A DNA stretch of 16,096 bases from CAZWVA01 sp964636885 (GTDB lineage: Bacteria > Desulfobacterota_D > UBA1144 > Nemesobacterales > CSP1-2), in contig CAZWVA010000059.1 of NCBI GenBank assembly GCA_964636885.1, forward strand, positions 1-16,096, read 5' to 3'. Below, in pieces: positions 1 to 8,200 of the stretch. The translations under genes and the position numbers were made by a program. Below the pieces are notes generated by a model, which saw nothing but the letters and a program-made list of their open reading frames with translations, was not told where the DNA came from and ran no database searches. Position 1 is the stretch's first letter. Every line of letters starts with the position of its first letter.

Positions 1-1018
1 CGATTCAAACGGCGATTTCCTCCTTGCCTCTGGTGAGATTGGTGCAGGGGAGGGGGAATTTAACGGGCCAGGCGGGATGGCGGTAGACAACACGGGGAAC
101 CTCTACGTTGCCGATACAGGTAATAATCGCATAGAGTTTTTTATTGTAGATACGGATGGAGACGGGGTGTCGGATGGAGTGGACAACTGTCCTAATGATC
201 CAAATGCGGATCAGGCCGACCTCGACGGAGACGGTTCGGGTGATGTCTGTGACGACGATGATGATAACGACGGTGTCTTAGACGGCGTGGATAACTGTCC
301 AACCGTGGCAAATCCCGGTCAGGAAGATACAGATGTAGATGGAATAGGGGATGCGTGTGATCCCGATACAGATAGCGACGGGGATGGGGTACCAGATGTA
401 TCGGATAACTGCCCAGCGGTGGCAAACCCAGGTCAAGAGAACGGTGATGGGGATGCTCTGGGGGATGCCTGTGATGCCTGTCCAAACGACCCGTTAAATG
501 ACCTCGACGGAGACGGCGTGTGTGGTGATGTGGATAACTGCCCGGATGTGGCAAACCCCGGACAGGAGGATACAGATGGGGATGGGATAGGGGATGCCTG
601 TGATACCACACCGCCCGTTACATGCAATGGTGTTGGAGTTACAACCGGATGTACGGTAAATGGAGTTCCGAATCAACCGTGCTTAGGCACTTCGGGTAAC
701 GACACTATAAGTGGCACCAATGGCCCTGATGTCATCCATGCCTTGGGTGGTAGCGACACCGTAAACGGCCTTGGCGGAGACGACACCATATGTGGAGGAG
801 GCGGTCAGGACACGTTAGATGGCGGTAGCGGAAACGACACCATACTCGGACAGGGCGGCAAGGACACGCTGAAAGGGAGAAGCGGTAATGATAATCTAAG
901 GGGCGGTCAGCGTGATGACTCGATGGATGGCGGAAGCGGTACCGATATCTGTAACGGAGGTCCTCACCTTAACGGCGACTCAGCCATAAGGTGTGAAACG
1001 GTTATCGGTGTTCCCTGA
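1..1018 (+). CDS. Secreted Ca-binding protein: NHL + TSP3 + RTX repeats (5' partial)
   Basis: The reading frame is already open at base 2, before the first ATG at 77, and the residues there (GEGEFNGPGGMAVD, then LYVADTGNNRI) are a typical NHL beta-propeller repeat. The gene therefore starts upstream of the window and ATG 77 is internal. In order it holds an NHL blade (to about 145), thrombospondin type-3 repeats with D-x-D-x-D-G-x-x-D and DNCP motifs (149-604), a Cys-containing linker (605-685), and RTX-type glycine/aspartate nonapeptides (686-961) ending in a short tail with one Cys. TSP3 and RTX repeats both bind calcium, so an extracytoplasmic, calcium-stabilised surface or secreted protein is inferred. 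No sorting signal is visible at the C terminus. RTX repeats often accompany type I secretion, but no transporter is in view. The stop is TGA at 1016. Function beyond calcium binding is unknown. Confidence 0.85.
   Translation, partial: DSNGDFLLASGEIGAGEGEFNGPGGMAVDNTGNLYVADTGNNRIEFFIVDTDGDGVSDGVDNCPNDPNADQADLDGDGSGDVCDDDDDNDGVLDGVDNCPTVANPGQEDTDVDGIGDACDPDTDSDGDGVPDVSDNCPAVANPGQENGDGDALGDACDACPNDPLNDLDGDGVCGDVDNCPDVANPGQEDTDGDGIGDACDTTPPVTCNGVGVTTGCTVNGVPNQPCLGTSGNDTISGTNGPDVIHALGGSDTVNGLGGDDTICGGGGQDTLDGGSGNDTILGQGGKDTLKGRSGNDNLRGGQRDDSMDGGSGTDICNGGPHLNGDSAIRCETVIGVP
149..604 (+). repeat. Thrombospondin type-3 repeat array (coding)
   Basis: Within the preceding gene, four DNCP motifs plus one DACP are separated by acidic Asp-Gly runs. 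Two units are strongly alike in DNA as well as protein (287-361 and 530-604, both starting GTGGATAACTG and ending GGGATGC-TGTGAT). A third at about 394-468 is related. The DNA similarity indicates internal tandem duplication of a roughly 75-bp unit. Such DNA is prone to copy-number change and to assembly collapse. Confidence 0.85.
686..961 (+). repeat. RTX calcium-binding nonapeptide repeats (coding)
   Basis: About ten degenerate G-G-x-G-x-D-x-(L/I) units follow the TSP3 array, for example SGNDTI, GGSGNDTIL, GQGGKDTLK and GRSGNDNLR. This is the haemolysin-type beta-roll signature. Units are diverged in DNA, so this is an old protein repeat and not a recent DNA expansion. Confidence 0.85.
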
Positions 1019-1048
1019 GGAACTCATGGTATTAGGCATAACCGTTTC
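995..1048. repeat. 11-bp perfect inverted repeat across the stop codon
   Basis: GAAACGGTTAT at 995-1005 is the exact reverse complement of ATAACCGTTTC at 1038-1048, with 32 nt between. Nested inside is a smaller hairpin, GTTCC-CTGA-GGAAC (1010-1023), whose loop contains the TGA stop. No run of T follows closely, so it is not a classical intrinsic terminator. The right arm abuts the candidate -35 of nuoM, so an operator or RNA structure are both possible. Confidence 0.6.
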
Positions 1049-1077
1049 TTGAGAACACGGGGGCTCTAATGTATATT
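1049..1077 (+). promoter_or_regulatory. Candidate sigma-70-type promoter for nuoM
   Basis: TTGAGA at 1049-1054 and TATATT at 1072-1077 are separated by 17 nt. Each hexamer matches the consensus at five of six positions. The predicted start near 1084 gives a leader of about 40 nt containing AGGAGGT at 1109-1115. TAACCGTT occurs just upstream of the -35 (1039-1046), just downstream of the predicted start (1088-1095) and inverted at 997-1004. Confidence 0.45.
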
Positions 1078-1125
1078 TAAGGCTTGCTAACCGTTAACGA
1101 ATTCTCCCAGGAGGTTCTCTAGAAA

Positions 1126-2787
1126 GTGGAATCACTGCTTAGCGGAAATCTCACAGTCGTTACCTTTTTCCCTCTTGTGGGGATTCCTCTCGTCGTTATC
1201 CTATCTCTTCTTTACAGGGAGTCTGAGGAGCCTATGAAGGTAGGGGCGCTCGTTGTAAGTGTATTGGAGTTCCTGATTTCGATCCCCCTCTTTACAGATT
1301 TTAGACTCGGATTTTCGGGAATCCAGTTTGAGGTCAAAACCCCATGGATAGAAAGTCTCGGCGTGAATTACCATCTTGGGGTAGACGGAATAAGCCTCTT
1401 CCTCGTGCTTCTTACGACGTTTATCATGCCCATCACCATACTAAGCGCCTGGAATGCGATTCATAGGGGCATGAGGGAGTTTCTGGCTCTTATGCTCTTT
1501 CTTGAAACGGCTCTTATCGGGACCTTTTTAGCGCTCGATATGATTCTATTCTTTATATTCTGGGAAGCGGTTTTGATACCCATGTATTTTCTAATCGGGA
1601 TCTGGGGAACGGAGCGCAGGGTATATGCCGCTATAAAGTTCTTCATCTACACCGCCTTTGGAAGTGCTCTTATGTTGATCGCCATCTTTTATCTCTATTT
1701 TACGCACATCGATCAGTTTGGAGTCCCGTCTATGGACGTGCTGGATTTTTACAGACTAAAAATCCCCTACTTCGGCATACTTAGCCCACAGGGACTCGTC
1801 TTTCTCGCATTCTTCCTCGCCTTTGCGATAAAAGTCCCTGTGTTTCCTTTTCATACGTGGCTTCCCGATGCCCACGTTGAAGCCCCGACGGCAGGAAGCG
1901 TGATCCTAGCCGGGATTCTCCTCAAGATGGGAACGTACGGTTTCCTTCGTTTCTTGCTTCCCCTCTTTCCCCAGGCAACCCTTGACCTCCTTCCCGTTCT
2001 TTCCGTTGTGGCGATTATAGGTGTTATATACGGGGCTCTTGTCGCATTCGCCCAGGCCGATCTTAAAAAGCTAGTTGCGTATTCGAGCGTAAGCCATCTT
2101 GGGCTTGTCATGCTCGGGATCTTCGTTCTTAATGTACAGGGGATAGAGGGTGGTATATATCAAATGCTAAACCACGGTCTCTCAACGGGGGCGCTCTTTC
2201 TCATAGTCGGAATGATATATGAGAGGCGTCATACGAAACTCATGTCGGAGTTTGGAGGGATATCCAAGGTAATGCCTGTATTTGCGGCCTTTTTTATGCT
2301 CTCAGCGCTATCATCTATAGGACTTCCCCTCCTAAACGGCTTCGTCGGGGAGTTCCTCATACTCCTTGGGGCCTTTAAGTGGAATTATGTGTACTCCGCA
2401 CTCGGTGCAACCGGAATGATCCTTGGCGCCGTGTACATGCTCTGGGCCTATCAGCGCGTGATGTTCGGACCCCTTGACAGGCCAGAAAACAGGGCCCTAA
2501 GGGACGTTAACCTTAGGGAGATCATGGTTCTTCTTCCGATTGCCATAATGTTTTTTGTAATGGGGATCTACCCAAAGCCCTTCCTATCAAGGATGGAGCC
2601 TACAGTTAAGGAGCTTCTCGGAACCAGATTTGAGGAGCGAGTCATCCTTAGAGATGCGTTCGGCATGAATCGTCTTATTGGCGGGCTAGAGGGTTGCATC
2701 GATTCTATTAAGGATCTCCCGAATAACATCCATAGGCTTGATCCCTTCGGCCTCGGCACGGAAATTGAGGACGATCCTATGCTTTAG
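1126..2787 (+). CDS. nuoM: NADH-quinone oxidoreductase subunit M (complex I)
   Basis: A 553-residue polytopic inner-membrane protein of the Proton_antipo_M family, the NuoM proton-pumping subunit of respiratory complex I. Hallmarks are GVDGISLFLVLLTT near residue 86, FWEAVLIPMYFLIGIWG with Glu147 (equivalent of E. coli Glu144), and FAIKVPVFPFHTWLPDAH with Lys236 (equivalent of Lys234), followed by EAPTAGSVILAGILLKMG with Lys267. The start is GTG at 1126, supported by AGGAGGT at 1109-1115. The family usually ends soon after the GIYPKPFLSRMEPTVKELL-type segment, near residue 495-500. Here a soluble tail of about 50 residues follows, and residues 521-553 are encoded antisense to moxR. No other nuo gene is in the window: upstream is the calcium-binding protein and downstream is the opposite-strand operon. 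nuoM normally sits between nuoL and nuoN, so this copy is displaced or an additional copy. Confidence 0.95.
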   Translation: MESLLSGNLTVVTFFPLVGIPLVVILSLLYRESEEPMKVGALVVSVLEFLISIPLFTDFRLGFSGIQFEVKTPWIESLGVNYHLGVDGISLFLVLLTTFIMPITILSAWNAIHRGMREFLALMLFLETALIGTFLALDMILFFIFWEAVLIPMYFLIGIWGTERRVYAAIKFFIYTAFGSALMLIAIFYLYFTHIDQFGVPSMDVLDFYRLKIPYFGILSPQGLVFLAFFLAFAIKVPVFPFHTWLPDAHVEAPTAGSVILAGILLKMGTYGFLRFLLPLFPQATLDLLPVLSVVAIIGVIYGALVAFAQADLKKLVAYSSVSHLGLVMLGIFVLNVQGIEGGIYQMLNHGLSTGALFLIVGMIYERRHTKLMSEFGGISKVMPVFAAFFMLSALSSIGLPLLNGFVGEFLILLGAFKWNYVYSALGATGMILGAVYMLWAYQRVMFGPLDRPENRALRDVNLREIMVLLPIAIMFFVMGIYPKPFLSRMEPTVKELLGTRFEERVILRDAFGMNRLIGGLEGCIDSIKDLPNNIHRLDPFGLGTEIEDDPML

Positions 2788-3699
2788 AACCGAAGGCGCA
2801 AGGAACCTTATGTCGTCTACACTGGGCGTAAACCTCCCTTCAAGCACAGCCCTTGCCTTGCCTCCCAGGATTAGGAACTGTGATGCCCTGGGCCCTACAC
2901 CCCAGGAAACCCACTTCTTTACGATCTCCGGGGCGCCTGAATCGCTTGGTCTTGTCGCTCTTACGATCCTTACGGCATAGGCGGCCACATGCTCTGAGAC
3001 CGGAACCCGATGGACCAGTTCCTGATACTCCAGTATCTTTGATGCGTCGAGCACCTTTCTGAGACTCGGTCTGTAGGCCCCTGTGGTCGTCCTTGCGATC
3101 TCCACCTCTTCTTTAAGGGATGGGTAATCCACGTCTATTTGAAACATGAACCTATCGAGTTCGGCTTCGGGAAGAGGGTATGTCCCTTCCTGTTCGATCG
3201 GATTCTGTGTGGCGAATACGAAAAAGGGAGGTTCTAACCCATGGGTTTCACCGCCAACCGTGACCTTCCTCTCCTGCATCGCCTGGAGAAGAGCGGCCTG
3301 GGTTTTGGGAGAGGCCCTGTTTATCTCGTCCGCAAGAAGGACATTACAGAATATCGGTCCCCGGATGAATTTAAAGAACCTGTTTCCCGTCGTTAAGTCG
3401 TTCTCAAGAACTTCGGAGCCCGTAATATCAGACGGCATAAGGTCCGGAGTGAATTGAACCCTGTTGAACCTCAGGTTAAGGACGTCGGCCAGCGTACTCA
3501 CAAGGAGGGTCTTTGCGAGTCCAGGGACTCCGACAAAAAGGGAGTGCCCCGATGACATAAGGGAGATTAGAAGGAGTTCTACCACGTTCTTCTGTCCGAC
3601 TATAACCTTACCGATCTCTTCAAGGATATCCTTCTTTACCCTTGAAACCTCTTCTACCTTCCTTGCGTCTTCCTCACTTCCGTATTCGTGTTTGCTCAT
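2686..3699 (-). CDS. MoxR-family AAA+ ATPase
   Basis: A 337-residue cytosolic MoxR-type AAA+ ATPase. The Walker A motif is GVPGLAKT (residues 57-64), Walker B is LLADEINRA with Asp124-Glu125, sensor 1 is FATQNP with Asn166, and PLPEAELDRFMF follows. The C-terminal lid domain is complete to the last residues. MoxR proteins act as chaperone-like ATPases, usually with von Willebrand A proteins, in assembling or maintaining envelope or metal-containing complexes; the client here is unknown. Its ATG overlaps the TGA of the upstream gene (ATGA, 3696-3699), with a GAGG ribosome site 7 nt before the start, so translation is coupled. It is the last gene of its operon. The DUF58 and vWA genes that usually follow moxR are absent. 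Its final 33 codons and stop lie inside the nuoM reading frame. Confidence 0.93.
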   Translation of the reverse strand: MSKHEYGSEEDARKVEEVSRVKKDILEEIGKVIVGQKNVVELLLISLMSSGHSLFVGVPGLAKTLLVSTLADVLNLRFNRVQFTPDLMPSDITGSEVLENDLTTGNRFFKFIRGPIFCNVLLADEINRASPKTQAALLQAMQERKVTVGGETHGLEPPFFVFATQNPIEQEGTYPLPEAELDRFMFQIDVDYPSLKEEVEIARTTTGAYRPSLRKVLDASKILEYQELVHRVPVSEHVAAYAVRIVRATRPSDSGAPEIVKKWVSWGVGPRASQFLILGGKARAVLEGRFTPSVDDIRFLAPSVLKHRIVLNFRAEAEGIKPMDVIREILNRIDATL

Positions 3700-5285
3700 T
3701 TTAAGTCCTCTTCAAGCAGTATACCCAGGACCCTTCTTTCCGCTTCCTCCAAATCGGGTAACCCCAGTCTCTCGTATATGGAGATAAGGGCCCTATGGAT
3801 CTCCGGGTTAAAGGGGTTTATGTATATCGCTTTTCTATACATCTCTTCCGCTTTATTTGGGTTTCCCTTTTCCATGTATACCCTCCCAAGATTGATGTAC
3901 GTATCCACGTGCTCAGGATGTAGTTCAAGCAAGGGGATTAGTATCTCTTTTGCCTTATCGTATTCCCCGTAAGCGATTTGGGTTGAAGCCAAACGGTTTA
4001 TAATGATGGGGGATAGCGGATCAAAATGCAAGGCCTTCTCGTATTCGTATGTGGCGGCCTTCAGCCTTCCCCTATTTCTTAGCATGTCGCCGAGTCTCGT
4101 ATAATCCCTGGCTTTTGTGTTGTCAAGGTCTACGAGGTCTTTACCCTTATCCCCGGATTCTTCTCCGTTTTTAGCGAATCTAGGTTTTCTTACCTTGAGG
4201 CCCGGGATCCTCTCCTTTAGGTTTCTCGACCTTAGATCCTTTACCCATGAGTTGTAGAAGTCGGAAAAGGGTGTCTTTGTGACCTCTCTTACCGCGGTCT
4301 TGTAGTCGCTTTTCTCCTTCATAGTGTTTAGCAGTTCTCCAAGTGAACCTGGGCCCCATTTCCTTACTAGGAAGTCCACGATTGTTCCAACCTGTGCAAA
4401 CGCAAGCTGGGCTTCATAGGCACTACTGAGCTTTGCGAGAGAAGGGTGCATCTTTTCTATAGGTACGAGGCTGTTTTCCTTTAGAGCCCTTGCAAGCAGG
4501 GTTTCATAAAACGGGTTTATTACTCTCCTCCTTTTCTCCCTCCATCTCTTTTCTTCAAACTTCGCTATGCCCTCATGGAGCCAGACGGGAACCGTATTTC
4601 CGCTTTTAAGGAACACGAGGTAGTGTGTGTACTCGTGGGCCAGTGTGTCAAGCCACATGTAACCCTTGGGAAGGAGCCTAGGGGATAAGACCATTATGCG
4701 ATTGAACTTACAGATCCCTACTACCCCCGTGGTCTCTATCTCTTTTTTGGAAAGCGTGGAGGCAAGGGTAAAGCCTTCAATATCCGGATAAATCTCGACA
4801 ATCACAGGCTGAGTGGGATAGGTCTCTAGATCAAGGCCGATCTCAAAGTAGGCCTTTTCAAGCGCCTCCCCTGCGTATCCCATGAGGATGGAGTCCTTTG
4901 GATGGGAATACCTAAGTATGAAGTGCTCTGTCTTTACCTCCCTAAACGTGTTTCCGATCTTAGAAACCCTAGATACGTGGTCTAAAAAACCGATTACCTC
5001 CTTCTGGTTGAGAAGGGATTCCACCGCCTTCTCCCCGAATCGGACTGCCCTTCCGTAATCGCCCTTATAGAATTCGACCTGGGACTTTAGGAAATAGGCC
5101 CCGGCCCTGTCTTTTGCGCTTTTAGCAAGCCCTAGAGCGTTATCTGCTACCTTGGAGGCCTCCTCGACCTGCCAACTTGATAGGTACTCTTCTCCCCTTC
5201 TTAGAAGCGCCGAGAGATCCGATTCCTCGGCCAAGGCGTTTATGAATGGGAGAAAAAATAGGGTTATAAGTATAAGGGCTCTCAC
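3696..5285 (-). CDS. Secreted HExxH metallopeptidase-like protein with TPR repeats
   Basis: A 529-residue protein with a Sec signal peptide (hydrophobic segment, then INALA cleavage at about residue 19). A gluzincin-type peptidase core follows: HEYTH at 217-221 gives two zinc-ligand His and the catalytic Glu218, and WLHEG at 235-239 supplies the likely third ligand, Glu238 (Peptidase_MA-like arrangement). Before it lies a helical TPR-like region (about 22-105). After a basic linker come canonical TPRs at about 395-515, with alternating small and aromatic residues and an NPFNPE-type turn. It probably acts in the periplasm. The start is GTG at 5285, with AAGGA 7 nt upstream; it overlaps the previous stop (GTGA, 5282-5285) and its own stop overlaps the moxR start. 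Substrate is unknown. TPRs suggest it works in a complex with the neighbouring membrane protein. Confidence 0.85.
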   Translation of the reverse strand: MRALILITLFFLPFINALAEESDLSALLRRGEEYLSSWQVEEASKVADNALGLAKSAKDRAGAYFLKSQVEFYKGDYGRAVRFGEKAVESLLNQKEVIGFLDHVSRVSKIGNTFREVKTEHFILRYSHPKDSILMGYAGEALEKAYFEIGLDLETYPTQPVIVEIYPDIEGFTLASTLSKKEIETTGVVGICKFNRIMVLSPRLLPKGYMWLDTLAHEYTHYLVFLKSGNTVPVWLHEGIAKFEEKRWREKRRRVINPFYETLLARALKENSLVPIEKMHPSLAKLSSAYEAQLAFAQVGTIVDFLVRKWGPGSLGELLNTMKEKSDYKTAVREVTKTPFSDFYNSWVKDLRSRNLKERIPGLKVRKPRFAKNGEESGDKGKDLVDLDNTKARDYTRLGDMLRNRGRLKAATYEYEKALHFDPLSPIIINRLASTQIAYGEYDKAKEILIPLLELHPEHVDTYINLGRVYMEKGNPNKAEEMYRKAIYINPFNPEIHRALISIYERLGLPDLEEAERRVLGILLEEDLK

Positions 5286-8200
5286 TTTACTATCCTTTCA
5301 TAGTATCTCTTGTTAAGTTCACTATAGCCCTCAGGAGAGCCTTCCCTTAGGGTCTTTAATAGGCTCTCCTTAAATTCCTTCCCGGACTCGGACTCTTGGG
5401 GAGGGGGGATTTCTACATATCCGGTATCGATCCCTCGGGGGCCCTGCCTGGGTTGGTCTCCTCCCAGGACAAAGGGAACGGAAGGCCCCATTCCCTTCGC
5501 GCTTAACCGGTACTTTTCTAGCAGTCCCTCCGTCTCCTCCCTCGCCTTTCTTAGTGACCTTATCGCTTCTTCCTGATTGGAGATCGCCTTGGATACCTCC
5601 TTTCCCTTTAGGTTTCTAGATGCACCTCGCATAAACCCAATTGACTCGTCTAGCCTTTCTCCGACACTCGGCTGAAGCGGGAGGTCACCCTTATTTTCTT
5701 CTATATACTTGACGATCTCTCCTGTTTCTTTCTCTATCTCTTCCTGTCTTTCTACGATCCGGTGTGATTGTCCTTCCCTCGTTTCCCCTCTTAAAAGACG
5801 CTTCAGATCCTCATAGACCTCTTTGGCGATTTCTTCGGATCTCCTCATTCCTCTCTTATCGCCCTCTTCGGTTTTCCCATACGGTTTAGAGAGATTCCTA
5901 AGCCCCTTTATCCCTTCGCCGATGTCATTTGCTGATCTGAGGGCCTCTTCCAGATCCAGTGCCTTAAGCCGGTTCTCTAGCTCGTCTGTGTTACGGAGGA
6001 TCCGTTCAATGGCAAGGAAACCCTCTAAAACCTCCTTCTCCGGTATATATGAAGGAAACTCCTCTCTGGCTTCCATAAGGGAATCCTTTAATTCCTCAAC
6101 CTTTCTTCTTTCCCTCTCTACAAAATCGCCCAGCTCTTCCCTTTTATCAGTTGCCCTTAGAAGCGATTGCTTGAGGTCCTCGGTTCTCTTTTTAAGGGAT
6201 GTCTCCTCGTTTTCGATCTCCTTCATCCTGGCTATAACCTCGTTTAGTCTTGTGATCTCCTTTGAAAGCGATGCCGAGCTAAACGACTGAAACCCGCTCT
6301 CAAGCGATGCGATCATGCCCTGAAGTCCGTTTTTAATATCGGCAAGTAGGTCTAGGGCTTCGGCGATCTTTCCCTGCTCTGTGAGGTCCATGATCTTGTC
6401 CAGCTTACCCTCTAGATCAACGGATTCAAATGCGTCGGGGTTTAAAAACCCTTCATAAACATCCCCACTTATAGAGCCCAGCTTCTCGGCCAACTGCGAC
6501 ATGAGACCTCTTAGCTCTTCTACCCTTTTTTCTATCTCCCTTTTTGTCTCTTCGTCGTCCCCCTTCTTTAGTTTCTCTAGAAGCTCAGAAAGCTCGTTGT
6601 ACTTGCTAAGGGCATCCTTCCCATACACAAGGGATTCCATCAGTCTCTCGCCTTTTAGGATCGAGTCTAGGAACAGTATGTCATCCTCAAACTCGTTTAT
6701 TTCCCTTGTGATGAGGCTATCTAGCCTTGGAAGATCGCCTGGGGAGAGCGTCTGGACTAGATCACGCCTTTCATAGAGTAGATCCTCTATCCTTGTCTTC
6801 ATGTTGGATAATCCGAGGAATGACGTATAGTTTGAAGAGTGGTCACTCTTCATTTTCTCAAGCGACTCATCTAGTAAGGCGAGTGCCTTTTCAATCTTAC
6901 CGGTTATGATTCCGTGTGTCCTCTTTATTATGCCGATGTTTCTTCCTAGGTTCTTTTCTTCTGTACCCATGCCAACGCCATTTTGGTCTCCGGTCATATA
7001 CCCGTCCTTTAGTCTCCCATTTTCCACCTCATCCCCGAGGATATCGAGGAACTCATAGAGAATCCTCTCTAGGACTACAAGGACATCCTCGTGTTTTTTT
7101 CTCTGGTTCTTTAACCTTATTTTGATCGGATTTGAGACGCCTAACTTGGGACCGGATACCGTATCGTTATCGTAAGCCTTTATCCTTACCTCTATAATCT
7201 CGTCGGGGTCTGATTCGATTGCGCTTGGGTCCCATTGGAATCTGCCCTCTATGGATCTCGTTGTCTCTTTTGTCTGATCGATGTTTCTACTCGATTCGCC
7301 CTTTTTCGTCTTCCAGGTAATAAGGAGTCTCGTAAGTCCGAAATCGTCTTGAGCGGTGTAGTGTATGTCAAGCCTCTCTCCTTCGTTAACATCTATGACA
7401 TCCCCACTTGGGGCAGTGATGACAACCCCTGGGGCCTTGTCTTCCTCAGAGGTGATCTTAAAGACCCGTGACTTAGATCTTCCCTTCTTATCCTCTATAA
7501 AGAAAGCGCCGCTTGAAATCACCGTAAAGCCGGCCTCTATCCTCCCTTTATGGACACTAATGGGTATTGCATGGCCCCCTTCGATAACGAGATTCCCCTC
7601 GTCTAATGGGCTAAGTGGGGTCGCTTCGAATCTCACGGCGGTTCCCTTTATGGCCTTTACATCCCCGGTGCTTCCAACTATCTCCTTAGGAGGAGCTCCC
7701 GTGTAGTTAGGGTAGCTGTATTCGATCTTGATATCCGCGAGTTCAAGTGGAATGGGCCCATGGGAAGGTACGATACTCGCACTAAGGAGAAAGCTCCGAA
7801 ATCCTTTTGGGGCGAATATAAGAAGGATGAGGGACAGGGTAATGGCAAAAGCAATAGGCCTCAGATGGCTTTTTATCCTCTCTTCTGGTACGAGCCGGGA
7901 TAGATCGAGCGATTTGAGCCTAACGGCAACACTATCCACATGTGCCTGAATGAGGGATTTTGAAACTCCTCGTTCCTTTTCATATTCGGTTTCTTCTAAG
8001 AGGAGAAGAACGGCGTTTAACGCGTCCTCTCCGAGACCGGGAGATAGGTTGTCCAGTTCTTTTGCGAGGCTTGTTTTTTTCTCTTCCTTTAATACAGCGG
8101 CGAGGAGAAGCCTAAAGAATCCAAGGCATGCGGCCAGTACCACCAGGGCCTTGAGTATGGAGAAGTAGATGTTATTTGAGTGTATACGGGCGAGTAGAGA

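Noticed and set aside
149..604. Spaced repeats resembling a CRISPR array
   Set aside because: The units are in frame, encode DNCP/TSP3 motifs and have no unrelated spacers of constant length.
192..611. 139-residue His/Arg/Pro-rich open frame on the minus strand
   Set aside because: It is the antisense of the Asp/Gly-rich TSP3 repeats; composition follows from the repeat and no family is recognisable.
5823..7949. Several plus-strand open frames opposite the DUF4175-like gene
   Set aside because: All are Ser/Leu/Phe-rich shadows of the Glu/Lys/Arg-rich coiled coil, without motifs or ribosome sites.
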